Part shown: piece after piece, positions 44,566-53,229 of the stretch
Position numbering within the stretch: position 1 is the first letter of the stretch
Layout of the letters: every line of letters starts with the position of its first letter
NCBI RefSeq assembly: GCF_034259425.1
Contig: NZ_JAXIVU010000001.1
Coordinates: forward strand, 317,162-381,161
Source: Denitrificimonas halotolerans
Lineage (GTDB): Bacteria > Pseudomonadota > Gammaproteobacteria > Pseudomonadales > Pseudomonadaceae
Direction of reading: 5' to 3'
DNA: 64,000 nucleotides
The notes under the pieces: model-generated
Told to the model about the DNA's origin: nothing
What the model saw: only the letters and a program-made list of their open reading frames with translations
The model's database searches: none
Made by a program: the position numbers and the translations under genes

Positions 44566-45816
44566 TTATGACTCCGGCAATAAACTTTCGTGAGCGTAAA
44601 GCTCCTCTATGGTTTCACGTCGGCGTACCAGATACGCTTTATCATCATCCACTACCACTTCCGCGGCACGCCCACGGCTGTTGTAGTTAGAGCTCATAAC
44701 AAAGCCATAGGCACCCGCGGAGCAGACAGCCAACAAGTCATTTTCAGCTAAAACCAACTCACGCTCTTTCGCTAAAAAATCTCCCGTTTCACAGACTGGC
44801 CCAACAACATCATAGCTGCGCGGCATTCCGGTACGCGGCTTAACTGGCTGAACCCCCATCCAAGCTTGATACAAAGCTGGACGCAGTAAATCATTCATTG
44901 CCGCATCAACAATGGCAAAATCCTTATGCTCGGTATGTTTTAAATATTCTACTTTAGTTAGCAAAACCCCTGCATTTGCCACAATATAGCGCCCTGGCTC
45001 AAACACCAATGCTAAGTTACGACCTGCCACACGCTCTCGTACTGCAGCCATATAATCACCCGCGCAAGGGGGTTCTTCATCCTGATAGCGCACACCTAAG
45101 CCACCACCTAAGTCAAGGTGACTGACTTGAATACCGCGCTGAGCTAGACGATCAACAAGCAATAAAACACGATCAAGAGCGTCTAAGAATGGATCTAAAG
45201 TGGTAAGCTGCGAACCGATATGACAATCGACACCTTTAATAGCTATATTACTTAAGGTCGCTGCGCGCAAATAAACTGATTCAGCAATCTCAATATCAAT
45301 ACCAAATTTATTGTCTTTCAAGCCCGTAGATATATACGGGTGAGTACCTGCATCAACATCCGGATTAACTCGTAAAGAAACTGGGGCAATCACTCCCAAA
45401 TGAGCGGCCACTTCTTGTAATCGGTCCAACTCATCCACTGATTCCACATTAAAACAATGCACACCCACTTCTAAAGCACGGCGCATTTCTTCACGGGTTT
45501 TACCTACACCAGAAAAAACCACACGCTCTGGCTTTCCACCAGCTGCCAATACACGCTCTAGCTCACCAACGGAAACAATATCAAAGCCAGCGCCCAGACG
45601 CGCTAGGATATTTAATACCGCAATATTAGAGTTCGCTTTAACTGCAAAGCAAACCAAGTGTTCAACCCCTTCGAGCGCATCAGCATAACTTCGATATTGC
45701 GCTTCAATGTGTGCTCGCGAGTAAACGTAGGTAGGCGTACCATACTTTTCAGCAATCGCTGATAAAGCGACATTTTCTGCATGTAATTCATTCTGTTTAT
45801 AGTTAAACGCTTGCAT
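44566..45816 (-). CDS. lysA: Diaminopimelate decarboxylase LysA
   Basis: A 416-residue PLP enzyme that turns meso-diaminopimelate into lysine. The PLP-lysine in LVCFAVKANSNIAVL, DCHIGSQLTTLDPF, DLGGGLGVRYQDEEPP, EPGRYIVANAGVLL and the catalytic Cys region GPVCETGDFLA are intact, as is CSAGAYGFVMSSNYNSR. It thus appears active, in contrast to the adjoining dapF, one base away. Confidence 0.97.
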   Translation of the reverse strand: MQAFNYKQNELHAENVALSAIAEKYGTPTYVYSRAHIEAQYRSYADALEGVEHLVCFAVKANSNIAVLNILARLGAGFDIVSVGELERVLAAGGKPERVVFSGVGKTREEMRRALEVGVHCFNVESVDELDRLQEVAAHLGVIAPVSLRVNPDVDAGTHPYISTGLKDNKFGIDIEIAESVYLRAATLSNIAIKGVDCHIGSQLTTLDPFLDALDRVLLLVDRLAQRGIQVSHLDLGGGLGVRYQDEEPPCAGDYMAAVRERVAGRNLALVFEPGRYIVANAGVLLTKVEYLKHTEHKDFAIVDAAMNDLLRPALYQAWMGVQPVKPRTGMPRSYDVVGPVCETGDFLAKERELVLAENDLLAVCSAGAYGFVMSSNYNSRGRAAEVVVDDDKAYLVRRRETIEELYAHESLLPES

Positions 45817-45827
45817 AGAATACTTCC

Positions 45828-45968
45828 TTAAAACTCGTAACGATCTTTACGGTGTTCATGAGCTGCTTTCTCATCATCAGGATGGTAAAGCGGACCTTTT
45901 TGCCCGCAAGCGGTTAAACCCAGTAACATGACTGTCAACACTATAAATGGAAGCAAAATACGCTTCAT
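45828..45968 (-). CDS. lptM: Small lipoprotein LptM (YifL family)
   Basis: A 46-residue lipoprotein with signal ILLPFIVLTVMLLGLTACGQKGPLYHP. The LTACGQKGPLY block is the hallmark of YifL/LptM, which in E. coli assists LptDE assembly for lipopolysaccharide export. ATG at 45968 gives a normal signal peptide; the longer frame to 46064 does not. First gene of the lysA operon, ending 11 bases before lysA. Confidence 0.92.
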   Translation of the reverse strand: MKRILLPFIVLTVMLLGLTACGQKGPLYHPDDEKAAHEHRKDRYEF

Positions 45969-46149
45969 AATAAATCCTTTGTCAAAACGATGAATGCAAT
46001 GAGTATACCGACCCCTTATAAACTTGCCTATGCGCAGAGTAAGCCTCAGGGCTAGGATATGCATGAAAAAGACGTATTATTGTCTGCTGTATCTAAGTAT
46101 TTGACTCCCACACTTTAATTGATCCACTCAAATTATAAAGGAGCTCGCA

Positions 46150-46482
46150 ATGAGCCTAAACAATAGCCAATTCCATGACCTTGTGGACCGCACCCAAAGA
46201 GATCTTGAAGACATTATTGATAACGGTGATGCAGATATTGATCTTGAGAGCAGCGCAGGTATCCTTACTTTAACTTTTGAAAATCAACATCAAGTCATTC
46301 TCAGCCGCCAAGAACCTTTAAAACAGCTCTGGCTCGCAGACCGTAGCGGTGGTTTTCACTTTGATTACGACAGCGAACAAAATACGTGGGTCTGCTCAGG
46401 TACTCAGCAAACATTAGCGCAAATGCTCAGTGAAATCCTTTTAGCACACACCCAAGAGCATTTTGATCTAAGCAGCCTTTAA
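46150..46482 (+). CDS. cyaY: Frataxin-like iron protein CyaY
   Basis: A 110-residue CyaY. The acidic helix FHDLVDRTQRDLEDIIDNGDADIDLE binds iron and the sheet includes GILTLTFENQHQVILSRQEPLKQLWLADRSGGFHFDY. It controls iron supply to the Isc iron-sulfur machinery. AAAGGAG precedes the ATG. Divergent from lptM-lysA, the standard pseudomonad arrangement. Confidence 0.95.
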   Translation: MSLNNSQFHDLVDRTQRDLEDIIDNGDADIDLESSAGILTLTFENQHQVILSRQEPLKQLWLADRSGGFHFDYDSEQNTWVCSGTQQTLAQMLSEILLAHTQEHFDLSSL

Positions 46483-46568
46483 TTATTTATCGGACACAGC
46501 ATATCCACTTGCTTATTTAGATATCTGTGATACGTTGAACTTATTGCTGTAATGAAAAACAGCAGCTT

Positions 46569-46600
46569 AAAACCCCGTCATTTGGCGGGGTTTTGTCTTT
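46569..46600 (+). terminator. Terminator after cyaY
   Basis: AAAACCCCG pairs with CGGGGTTTT around TCATTTGG. It lies about 86 bases after the cyaY stop and 40 before rnk. Confidence 0.85.
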
Positions 46601-46640
46601 TTTACTCTCTGATAAATAATTTTAGGAGTGCACAAACACC

Positions 46641-47048
46641 ATGAGCAACAAGCCCGCGATTACCGTCACTCGTCTAGACATGCAACGTCTTGAGCAAATG
46701 CTCGACAATTTAGATGACTATGATGACGCTGCAGAGGCCTTAGAGGTAGAACTTGCTCGCGCTAATTTTGTTGGTCATACGGAAATTGCTAGTGATATTG
46801 TGACAATGAACTCCACAGCACACTTCCATGAAGCCAACAGTGCAGCAGACTATGAACTGACTCTAACCTATCCGAAACAAGGTGGTATTGAGGGTAATGT
46901 TTCAATTTTAGCACCCATCGGCATGGCACTATTAGGCTTACAGGTCGGACAAGAAATTGACTGGGAGACCCCCAAGGGAAAAAGCCTAAAATTGATTTTA
47001 AACAGGGTAAGCTATCAGCCTGAGGCAGCCGGTGATTTTACTCTATAA
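46641..47048 (+). CDS. rnk: Regulator of nucleoside diphosphate kinase Rnk
   Basis: A 135-residue GreA/GreB-family protein without the long N-terminal coiled coil. ITVTRLDMQRLEQMLD, then ALEVELARANFVGHTEIASDIVTMNSTAHF and the GreA C-terminal fold ILAPIGMALLGLQVGQEIDWETPKGK are typical. Rnk binds RNA polymerase, and in Pseudomonas it influences NTP pools and alginate production. GGAG is 17 bases before the ATG. Confidence 0.92.
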   Translation: MSNKPAITVTRLDMQRLEQMLDNLDDYDDAAEALEVELARANFVGHTEIASDIVTMNSTAHFHEANSAADYELTLTYPKQGGIEGNVSILAPIGMALLGLQVGQEIDWETPKGKSLKLILNRVSYQPEAAGDFTL

Positions 47049-47154
47049 TTTTATTTGAACACTCAATAAATAACCGCCAATCATGGTTGATACGCTAAAA
47101 TAGCTTGCCTCACTTTCTCTTCAGCATAAAAAGCTATCAACCATGATGATTTAC

Positions 47155-47397
47155 CTAATCTGAATTAGAATTCAATACTATCAATACAGCTTGCGCATGC
47201 GCAGCTGTCTCTAAACCCAAGCTTGTTAAATAACCACCATCATCCTGAGTGATCAACCCTTTCTCATATAAACGTTGAGCGGCTGCAACACGGTCAGCAC
47301 CAGCACTACTGTGCACCTTAATTCCCTCCTGAGTACTGTCTAAGTTATACAAACATAACACTTCCAACTCCGCGAGAATTTCCGAGTTCCAAGACAT
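47155..47397 (-). CDS. TIGR02647 family protein
   Basis: An 80-residue protein starting MSWNSEILAELEVLCLYNLDSTQEGIKVHSSAG, with VAAAQRLYEKGLITQDDGGYLTSLGLETAAHAQ. This matches the TIGR02647 family seen in pseudomonads, apparently a winged-helix-like fold. Function is unknown. The frame extends 4 codons upstream to 47409, but ATG 47397 gives the family start. Confidence 0.82.
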   Translation of the reverse strand: MSWNSEILAELEVLCLYNLDSTQEGIKVHSSAGADRVAAAQRLYEKGLITQDDGGYLTSLGLETAAHAQAVLIVLNSNSD

Positions 47398-47453
47398 AAT
47401 GCACTCCATCTAATAATCAGATTATAAAGGGCTTGTAACTATTACCTGATACT

Positions 47454-47924
47454 TTAAGACCCTTCAGGCAGCTGTGGTAATGCACGTAAAGCACGCTCAT
47501 AAGCATCCATATCAAAAGCGCGATCAGCCTCTAACATTTCGCTGATTTGCCATGCTAAAACTTGCGCCATCATCTGCACAATGTCTTCACGCTCATATCC
47601 GACTACAGTCAACTTATTAAATACAGCTTGCGCCGCGGCTGGCTGCTGTGCAGATAATTGATTTTCTATAGCTTGAATCAACTCATCACCAACAGCGTCA
47701 TCGTCTACGTGCTCTTCTCGCATCGACTCTACCGGCTCTCCCTGCGGCTGCTGCCCTACCAAAGAAGCAGCGACCTCACCTATAGGTACTCCTCCTTCAT
47801 CAAGTTGGCACAGCATGCAATCACCTGCTTCACCTTGATTGGTTTCCACATAACGCACTCTGCGACTAGCTGAGGTGCGATCAGCCGATACTTGAAAGCG
47901 AGCATCTCTCGGTTTATCCATCAC
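47454..47924 (-). CDS. Conserved hypothetical protein downstream of argH
   Basis: A 156-residue soluble protein. The N-terminal half is polar, with one CxxC (GDCMLCQLDEGG). An acidic linker leads to a helical C-terminal part (AAQAVFNKLTVVGYEREDIVQMMAQVLAWQISEML and MDAYERALRALPQLPEGS). I do not recognise a named domain. It follows argH on the same strand after 48 bases, so it may be cotranscribed. Confidence 0.7.
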   Translation of the reverse strand: MMDKPRDARFQVSADRTSASRRVRYVETNQGEAGDCMLCQLDEGGVPIGEVAASLVGQQPQGEPVESMREEHVDDDAVGDELIQAIENQLSAQQPAAAQAVFNKLTVVGYEREDIVQMMAQVLAWQISEMLEADRAFDMDAYERALRALPQLPEGS

Positions 47925-47972
47925 ACTAACCCCCTAAAAGATTGTTCAGCTAAAGCCGCAGATGTTTAGTGC

Positions 47973-49367
47973 CTAGCGACTCTGTAATAATTCACGACCA
48001 CGCAAGACTGCTGCACGCACTTGCGTGGGTGCGGTACCACCAATGTGGTCACGGGCGCTTACTGAGCCTTCTAAAGTCAAGACTTCAAAAACATCCTCAG
48101 TAATTTCAATACTGAACTGCTGTAATTCAGCCAAACTCATCTGCGCCAAGTCTTTCTCATTTTCCACACCATAACGTACTGCCAGACCAACAATTTCATG
48201 GCAATCGCGGAAAGGAAGTCCCTTACCTACCAAGTAGTCAGCTAAGTCTGTTGCGGTGGAGAATCCACGCAATGCTGCTTCACGCATCATCTCAGTTTTA
48301 GGCTTAATTGCAGGCACCATGTCAGCAAAAGCCCGTAAACTATCTCGCAAGGTGTCAGCCGCATCAAACAACGGTTCTTTATCTTCTTGGTTATCTTTGT
48401 TGTAAGCTAGCGGTTGGCTTTTCATCAAAGTTAATAATCCCATAAGCGAACCAAAGACACGGCCACTCTTACCCCGCACCAACTCTGGCACATCTGGATT
48501 TTTCTTCTGCGGCATAATAGAACTACCCGTACAGAAACGATCAGGTAAATCAATAAACTGAAACTGTGCTGAGGTCCACAGCACTAACTCTTCAGAAAAA
48601 CGTGACAAATGCATCATGGCTACACTGGCAGCCGCACAAAACTCAATAGCAAAGTCACGATCTGAAACGCCATCTAGTGAGTTACCAGAAACACCTTCAA
48701 AACCAAGTAATTCACAGGTAAATTCACGATCAATGGGATAAGTTGTTCCCGCCAACGCAGCACTTCCTAATGGCATACGGTTAGTACGCTTCCGACAATC
48801 CACTAAACGTTCATAGTCACGTGAAAGCATTTCAAACCAAGCCAACATATGATGACCAAAAGTCACGGGTTGGGCAGTTTGCAAGTGAGTAAAGCCTGGC
48901 ATAATAGTTTCTGCGTGCGCTTCAGCCAAACCTAAAAGGCCCTCTTGCAAGCGGGTAATTTCAGCTAAAATTACATCAATCTCATCACGTAGCCACAAAC
49001 GGATATCTGTCGCAACTTGATCATTACGACTGCGCCCCGTGTGCAACTTCTTACCAACGATGCCAACCTGTTCAGTCAAACGCGCCTCGATGTTCATATG
49101 CACATCTTCAAGCTCAGTGCTCCAAACAAACTCACCGTTAGCAATTTCTTGCTCGATACTTTTCAAGCCAGCAATGACGGTATCTCGTTCTTCAGCGGTT
49201 AAAACGCCCACTTTAGCTAGCATTGTGGCATGAGCAATAGAGCCCATAATGTCATGGCGATACAGGCGTTGATCAAAATCCACCGACGCAGTAAAGCGCG
49301 CGACAAATGCATCCACCGGCTCGCTAAAACGGCCACCCCAAGATTGATTGGTTTTTTCCTTGCTCAT
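47973..49367 (-). CDS. argH: Argininosuccinate lyase ArgH
   Basis: A 464-residue ArgH, cleaving argininosuccinate to arginine and fumarate. WGGRFSEPVDAFVARFTASVDFDQRLYRHDI, HTGRSRNDQVATDIRLW, TPGFTHLQTAQPVTFGHH-like PGFTHLQTAQP and the signature GSSIMPQKKNPDVPE are intact. ATG at 49367 gives MSKEKTNQSWGG. In Pseudomonas argH diverges from algZ-algR; here trxC and a pseudopilin gene lie between it and algR. Confidence 0.97.
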   Translation of the reverse strand: MSKEKTNQSWGGRFSEPVDAFVARFTASVDFDQRLYRHDIMGSIAHATMLAKVGVLTAEERDTVIAGLKSIEQEIANGEFVWSTELEDVHMNIEARLTEQVGIVGKKLHTGRSRNDQVATDIRLWLRDEIDVILAEITRLQEGLLGLAEAHAETIMPGFTHLQTAQPVTFGHHMLAWFEMLSRDYERLVDCRKRTNRMPLGSAALAGTTYPIDREFTCELLGFEGVSGNSLDGVSDRDFAIEFCAAASVAMMHLSRFSEELVLWTSAQFQFIDLPDRFCTGSSIMPQKKNPDVPELVRGKSGRVFGSLMGLLTLMKSQPLAYNKDNQEDKEPLFDAADTLRDSLRAFADMVPAIKPKTEMMREAALRGFSTATDLADYLVGKGLPFRDCHEIVGLAVRYGVENEKDLAQMSLAELQQFSIEITEDVFEVLTLEGSVSARDHIGGTAPTQVRAAVLRGRELLQSR

Positions 49368-49439
49368 TAATACTGCCCAGCTAAACAATTAAAGATGTAC
49401 ATATAATAACAGGAAGGCGCGCAATTATGGGTGCCTGTT

Positions 49440-49880
49440 TTAACTATCTACACCATAACTCTTAAGCCAGTTGAGCAAGTTGATTAAAGGCATAGCACCG
49501 CTTTGTCGTGCAACTTCTTTGCCATTACGAAACAAGATCAAACTGGGAATAGAGCGCACACCCAATTCGGCGGATAAGCCTGGATAAGCTTCACTATCGA
49601 GCTTGGCAAAACGGCAGCGACCGCTCAACTGTTGAGCTGCCTCACTAAAGATTGGTGCAAACTGGCGACAAGGACCACACCAACTTGCCCATACATCCAC
49701 TAACAAAGGCACATCTCCTTGACGTTGTTTAGCAAAAACCGCTGCATCTAAATCAAATGCTGTCATCATAAAAATAGCTTGTTTACATGAACCACATTTT
49801 GGATGCTCAGTACGCTTTTGATTGGGAATACGGTTTAAAGTCGCGCAATGTGCACAAGGAACAATAATGGAATCACTCAT
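49440..49880 (-). CDS. trxC: Thioredoxin TrxC (thioredoxin 2)
   Basis: A 146-residue thioredoxin 2. The N-terminal zinc domain has CAHC and CGSC (residues about 9-36). The thioredoxin fold carries the redox motif WASWCGPCRQFAP and the cis-Pro region VRSIPSLILFRNGKEV. TrxC reduces disulfides in the cytoplasm and in E. coli is OxyR-controlled. ATG at 49880 has AAAGG 8 bases upstream; an in-frame GTG lies 9 bases earlier. Confidence 0.94.
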   Translation of the reverse strand: MSDSIIVPCAHCATLNRIPNQKRTEHPKCGSCKQAIFMMTAFDLDAAVFAKQRQGDVPLLVDVWASWCGPCRQFAPIFSEAAQQLSGRCRFAKLDSEAYPGLSAELGVRSIPSLILFRNGKEVARQSGAMPLINLLNWLKSYGVDS

Positions 49881-50032
49881 TTCACTCACCTTTATTCTTC
49901 AATAGGAATAGGAAATACTTTACTTTATTTTTTAAATATCCCCCCTCACAACTATTTGCCAACAAGTCTTTTCTAGACTACTACTAAATAACATTACAAA
50001 TGACCATAAGTAGCAAGTGGAGACACTTTTGT

Positions 50033-50530
50033 ATGGAAGGTCAACGTGCGTTTAGCCTCATAGAAATCCTGCTAGTATTGACTCTAGTGATGATAATTGG
50101 CGTCATTGCTGCACCCGGACTGCAAAACCTCTTGGAGCGCAACCAGCAGCATACGTTATATAGGCAGGTGTTGCGCACTCTACAATTGGCACGTTCCCAC
50201 GCGATTATTCAAGGCGTCAGCGTTGAGGTGTGCGCTAGCAATGATGGCTTAATCTGCTCTAGCAACTGGCCTTCAGGTTGGCTAATACGAGAAGTAGACA
50301 GCCTTAAACTCATAACTTTTATACAACCTAATCACAACCCACACCTCTATTGGAGAGGGTTTCAAACACGCATCGTTTTTCATAGCAACGGCACCAGTCC
50401 TTTAAGCAATGGACGTTTTTTCAGTTGCTCACAACCGCTCATCAGCTGGCAAATCATTCTTAACCGTCAAGGCCGCTTGCGTACAGCCTCCTCCCACGAG
50501 AACAGCCTAAGCAAACACGACTGCAACTAA
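50033..50530 (+). CDS. FimT/GspH-like type IV pseudopilin
   Basis: A 165-residue prepilin-like protein. The leader MEGQRA is followed by FSLIEILLVLTLVMIIGVIAAPGLQNLLERN, the class III signal cut by PilD with Glu at +5. The residue before the cut is Ala rather than the usual Gly. The C-terminal GspH-type domain has paired Cys (VEVCASNDGLICSSNWPSGW). Minor pseudopilins of this type act in pilus priming or DNA uptake. It occupies the place of algZ upstream of algR. The ATG at 50033 gives the correct leader length; one at 50000 is also in frame. Confidence 0.85.
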   Translation: MEGQRAFSLIEILLVLTLVMIIGVIAAPGLQNLLERNQQHTLYRQVLRTLQLARSHAIIQGVSVEVCASNDGLICSSNWPSGWLIREVDSLKLITFIQPNHNPHLYWRGFQTRIVFHSNGTSPLSNGRFFSCSQPLISWQIILNRQGRLRTASSHENSLSKHDCN

Positions 50531-50667
50531 CACTTTAGTATTTTAAAATGTAACAACCCTTGCACACTTGAGTATTGACTGGTAACACTGCTAGATAACT
50601 GGATCGCTACACTACACGTCAAAACCCATCTGGTTTTCGACCTTTAAAGTAGAGGCGCCTAAGCACA

Positions 50668-51438
50668 ATGAAAATATTAGTCGCAGATAAAGACCTGCAA
50701 ACTTATGCGAACTTAATACGCGCTACTACAAAGCTCGCGGATTGCACCATACTGCAACCTCTTATCAGCAAGGGTGATCAGGTTGTCCAACTTGTGGAAA
50801 AGCTCTTACCTGATGTACTCCTATTGAGTTTTGATTTAGATAATATCGATGGCTTACAAGTTGCTGCACAACTCTGTACGCATCCTAACGCACCAGCTAT
50901 CATTTTTTGTTTAGACAGTCAGAACCAGCAAGCTTCTGCTCTACAAGAAAACCATATAAAGCATCTACTTAAACCCATCACAGGCAAACAACTGCATTTA
51001 GCATTAACTCAAGCGCAACGCTTAACTCCAGCACAGTTAATTGCTTTTTCTCGTACTCCACAAACACTTAATATACCTCGCACCTATCTGAGCGCACGCA
51101 CCTACAAAGGGCTTGAGCTCATCCCTTTTACAGAGGTCATTTATTGTATTGCTGACAATAAATATGTCACTTTGCGCCACAGTCGAGGCGAAACTCTACT
51201 GGACGAGTCTCTTAAATCATTACACCAAGAGTTTGGCGAGCAGCTTGTACGTATTCATCGTAATGCCTTAGTGAGCCGTAAACATATTGATTACTTACAA
51301 CGTACCGACAATGGACAACATGTTTTATATTTACGGGGCGTTACAAATCCCTTAAGCATAAGTCGTCGTCATGTAGCTGCTATACGGACACTCATTCACT
51401 CACTAAAAAATCTTGACCTACCACATGAGGTAAGCTGA
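50668..51438 (+). CDS. algR: AlgR-like LytTR regulator with degenerate receiver
   Basis: A 256-residue AlgR homologue in the algR-hemC-hemD position. The C-terminal LytTR DNA-binding domain is well kept: SARTYKGLELIPFTEVIYCIADNKYVTLRHSRGE, DESLKSLHQEFGEQLVRIHRNALV and SISRRHVAAIRTL. The receiver domain keeps Lys102 (LLKPIT) and LDNIDGLQVAAQL but lacks the phospho-acceptor: position 54 is Ser (PDVLLLS), the acidic pair is Asp7-Lys8, and the conserved Thr of the IFCT motif is Leu. In P. aeruginosa AlgR controls alginate, twitching and virulence genes. Here phosphorylation-independent action is inferred. Confidence 0.88.
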   Translation: MKILVADKDLQTYANLIRATTKLADCTILQPLISKGDQVVQLVEKLLPDVLLLSFDLDNIDGLQVAAQLCTHPNAPAIIFCLDSQNQQASALQENHIKHLLKPITGKQLHLALTQAQRLTPAQLIAFSRTPQTLNIPRTYLSARTYKGLELIPFTEVIYCIADNKYVTLRHSRGETLLDESLKSLHQEFGEQLVRIHRNALVSRKHIDYLQRTDNGQHVLYLRGVTNPLSISRRHVAAIRTLIHSLKNLDLPHEVS

Positions 51439-51492
51439 GGCTGTGCCTGCTATCATTCCTGTTATAAACATTGATAATTTTGGATTAGAACT

Positions 51493-52452
51493 ATGTCTTT
51501 AAGTGAAGAACCTATAACCGAACTGCGTATTGCCACCCGTAAAAGTGCTTTAGCTCTATGGCAAGCAGAGTTTGTAAAAGCTAAGCTTGAGGCAGCACAC
51601 CCGCAACTTACAGTTACTTTAGTGCCTATGGTCAGTCGCGGTGATCAGCTACTTGATTCACCTTTAGCCAAAATCGGCGGAAAAGGTTTATTCGTTAAAG
51701 AACTACAGTCAGCCTTAATCTCAAAAGAAGCAGACATTGCTGTGCACTCGATGAAAGATGTGCCCATGGCTTTCCCTGAGGGGTTAGGCCTGTACTGCGT
51801 ATGTGAACGTGAAGACCCAAGTGATGCTTTTGTCTCAAACACCTACGCTAACCTTAATGAATTACCGGAAGGTAGCATCGTTGGCACATCTAGCCTCAGA
51901 CGCCAAGCGCAAATTCTCGCTCAACGTCCTGACTTAGTTGTGAATTTCTTACGCGGAAATGTAAACACCCGCTTAGCGAAGTTAGATGACGGCCAATATG
52001 ATGCCATTATTCTCGCTACTGCCGGCCTGCTGCGCTTAGGTTTCGAAGAGCGTATTCGCAGTCGCCTTGATGTCAGCATCAGCTTACCTTCAGGCGGCCA
52101 AGGTGCTGTAGGTATTGAGTGCCGCAGTGATGATACGGCCATCCACGAGTTACTTAAACCTTTACATCATCCCAATACAGCTGCTCGTGTAATAGCCGAA
52201 CGTGCACTCAATCGCCACTTAAACGGTGGCTGCCAAGTCCCCATTGCGTGTTATGCCGAACTAGAAGGTGATGAGTTATGGTTACGCGGTTTTGTTGGTC
52301 AGCCAGATGCTTCAACTTTACTTTTTGCCGATAAACGCGCTCACCGCGATGAAGCAGAAGCCTTAGGTATTGCTGTAGCAGAAGATCTTTTAGCTCAAGG
52401 TGCAGGAGAGATCTTGGCTGCATTGTATGAAGAAGAGACTCCAGTACAGTGA
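51493..52452 (+). CDS. hemC: Porphobilinogen deaminase HemC
   Basis: A 319-residue hydroxymethylbilane synthase. RIATRKSALALWQAEFVKAKL, VHSMKDVPM, GTSSLRRQAQIL, FLRGNVNTRLAKLDDGQYDAIILA and the dipyrromethane-cofactor Cys in LNGGCQVPIACYAE are all intact. It condenses four porphobilinogens to preuroporphyrinogen. Four-base overlap with hemD. Confidence 0.97.
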   Translation: MSLSEEPITELRIATRKSALALWQAEFVKAKLEAAHPQLTVTLVPMVSRGDQLLDSPLAKIGGKGLFVKELQSALISKEADIAVHSMKDVPMAFPEGLGLYCVCEREDPSDAFVSNTYANLNELPEGSIVGTSSLRRQAQILAQRPDLVVNFLRGNVNTRLAKLDDGQYDAIILATAGLLRLGFEERIRSRLDVSISLPSGGQGAVGIECRSDDTAIHELLKPLHHPNTAARVIAERALNRHLNGGCQVPIACYAELEGDELWLRGFVGQPDASTLLFADKRAHRDEAEALGIAVAEDLLAQGAGEILAALYEEETPVQ

Positions 52453-53219
52453 ATCCATGGCGTGTGCTCATTACTCGACCAAGTGCAGATAATGCGATTT
52501 TATCTGCGTTACTGGCTGAGCATCATATTTATAGCAGCAGTTTACCGCTTTTAGAGATCGAAGCGTTGCCCGAAACACCTGCGCAGCGCTCATTAATACT
52601 CAATCTTGATCAATACTGCGCTGTTGTTGTTGTGAGCAAGCCTGCAGCGTTACTGGGCTTACAACGCATTGATCAGTATTGGCCGCAACCCCCAATTAAT
52701 CAACACTGGTTTACTGTAGGAGCTGGCTCCGGCCAAATATTAGCTGATTATGGGCTCCCAGTTAGTTGGCCTGAGCAGGGTGATGATAGCGAAGCTTTAC
52801 TTGCCCTTCCCAAATTTTTGGAAACACTCGACACGTACAACCCTCGCGTCTTAGTCATGCGTGCCGATGTCGGCCGCAACTTTCTATCAGAGCAATTAAG
52901 AGCCCGTGGTATTGAAGTTGATTTTTTACCGCTTTATCGCAGGCGCTTACCCGTTTATCCTACGGGAACATTGAATGCCCGTATACAACAGGAACAGCTT
53001 AACGGTCTAGTGGTCAGTAGCGAGCAAGGATTACGTCACTTAATTGAATTGGCCGCAGAACATTGGCCAATCTTGGCCTCTTTAGTATTGTTTGTACCAA
53101 GTCCGCGCGTCGCTAAAATCGCTCGCAAGCTCGGTGCGCAACAGGTTATCGATTGCCGCGGTGCCAATAACCAAGCTGTCTTAAATGCCTTGGCCACACA
53201 TGCCGCACCATCAGCATAA
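52449..53219 (+). CDS. hemD: Uroporphyrinogen-III synthase HemD
   Basis: A 256-residue HemD that cyclises hydroxymethylbilane with ring D inversion. LITRPSADNAILSALLAEH, VVVSKPAALLGLQ, VGAGSGQILADYGL, VLVMRADVGRNFLSEQLRARGIEVDFLPLYRR and VVSSEQGLRHL fit this low-conservation family. The GTG start overlaps the hemC stop (GTGA). hemX follows after 10 bases. Confidence 0.94.
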   Translation: MNPWRVLITRPSADNAILSALLAEHHIYSSSLPLLEIEALPETPAQRSLILNLDQYCAVVVVSKPAALLGLQRIDQYWPQPPINQHWFTVGAGSGQILADYGLPVSWPEQGDDSEALLALPKFLETLDTYNPRVLVMRADVGRNFLSEQLRARGIEVDFLPLYRRRLPVYPTGTLNARIQQEQLNGLVVSSEQGLRHLIELAAEHWPILASLVLFVPSPRVAKIARKLGAQQVIDCRGANNQAVLNALATHAAPSA

Positions 53220-53229
53220 GGATTTAGTT

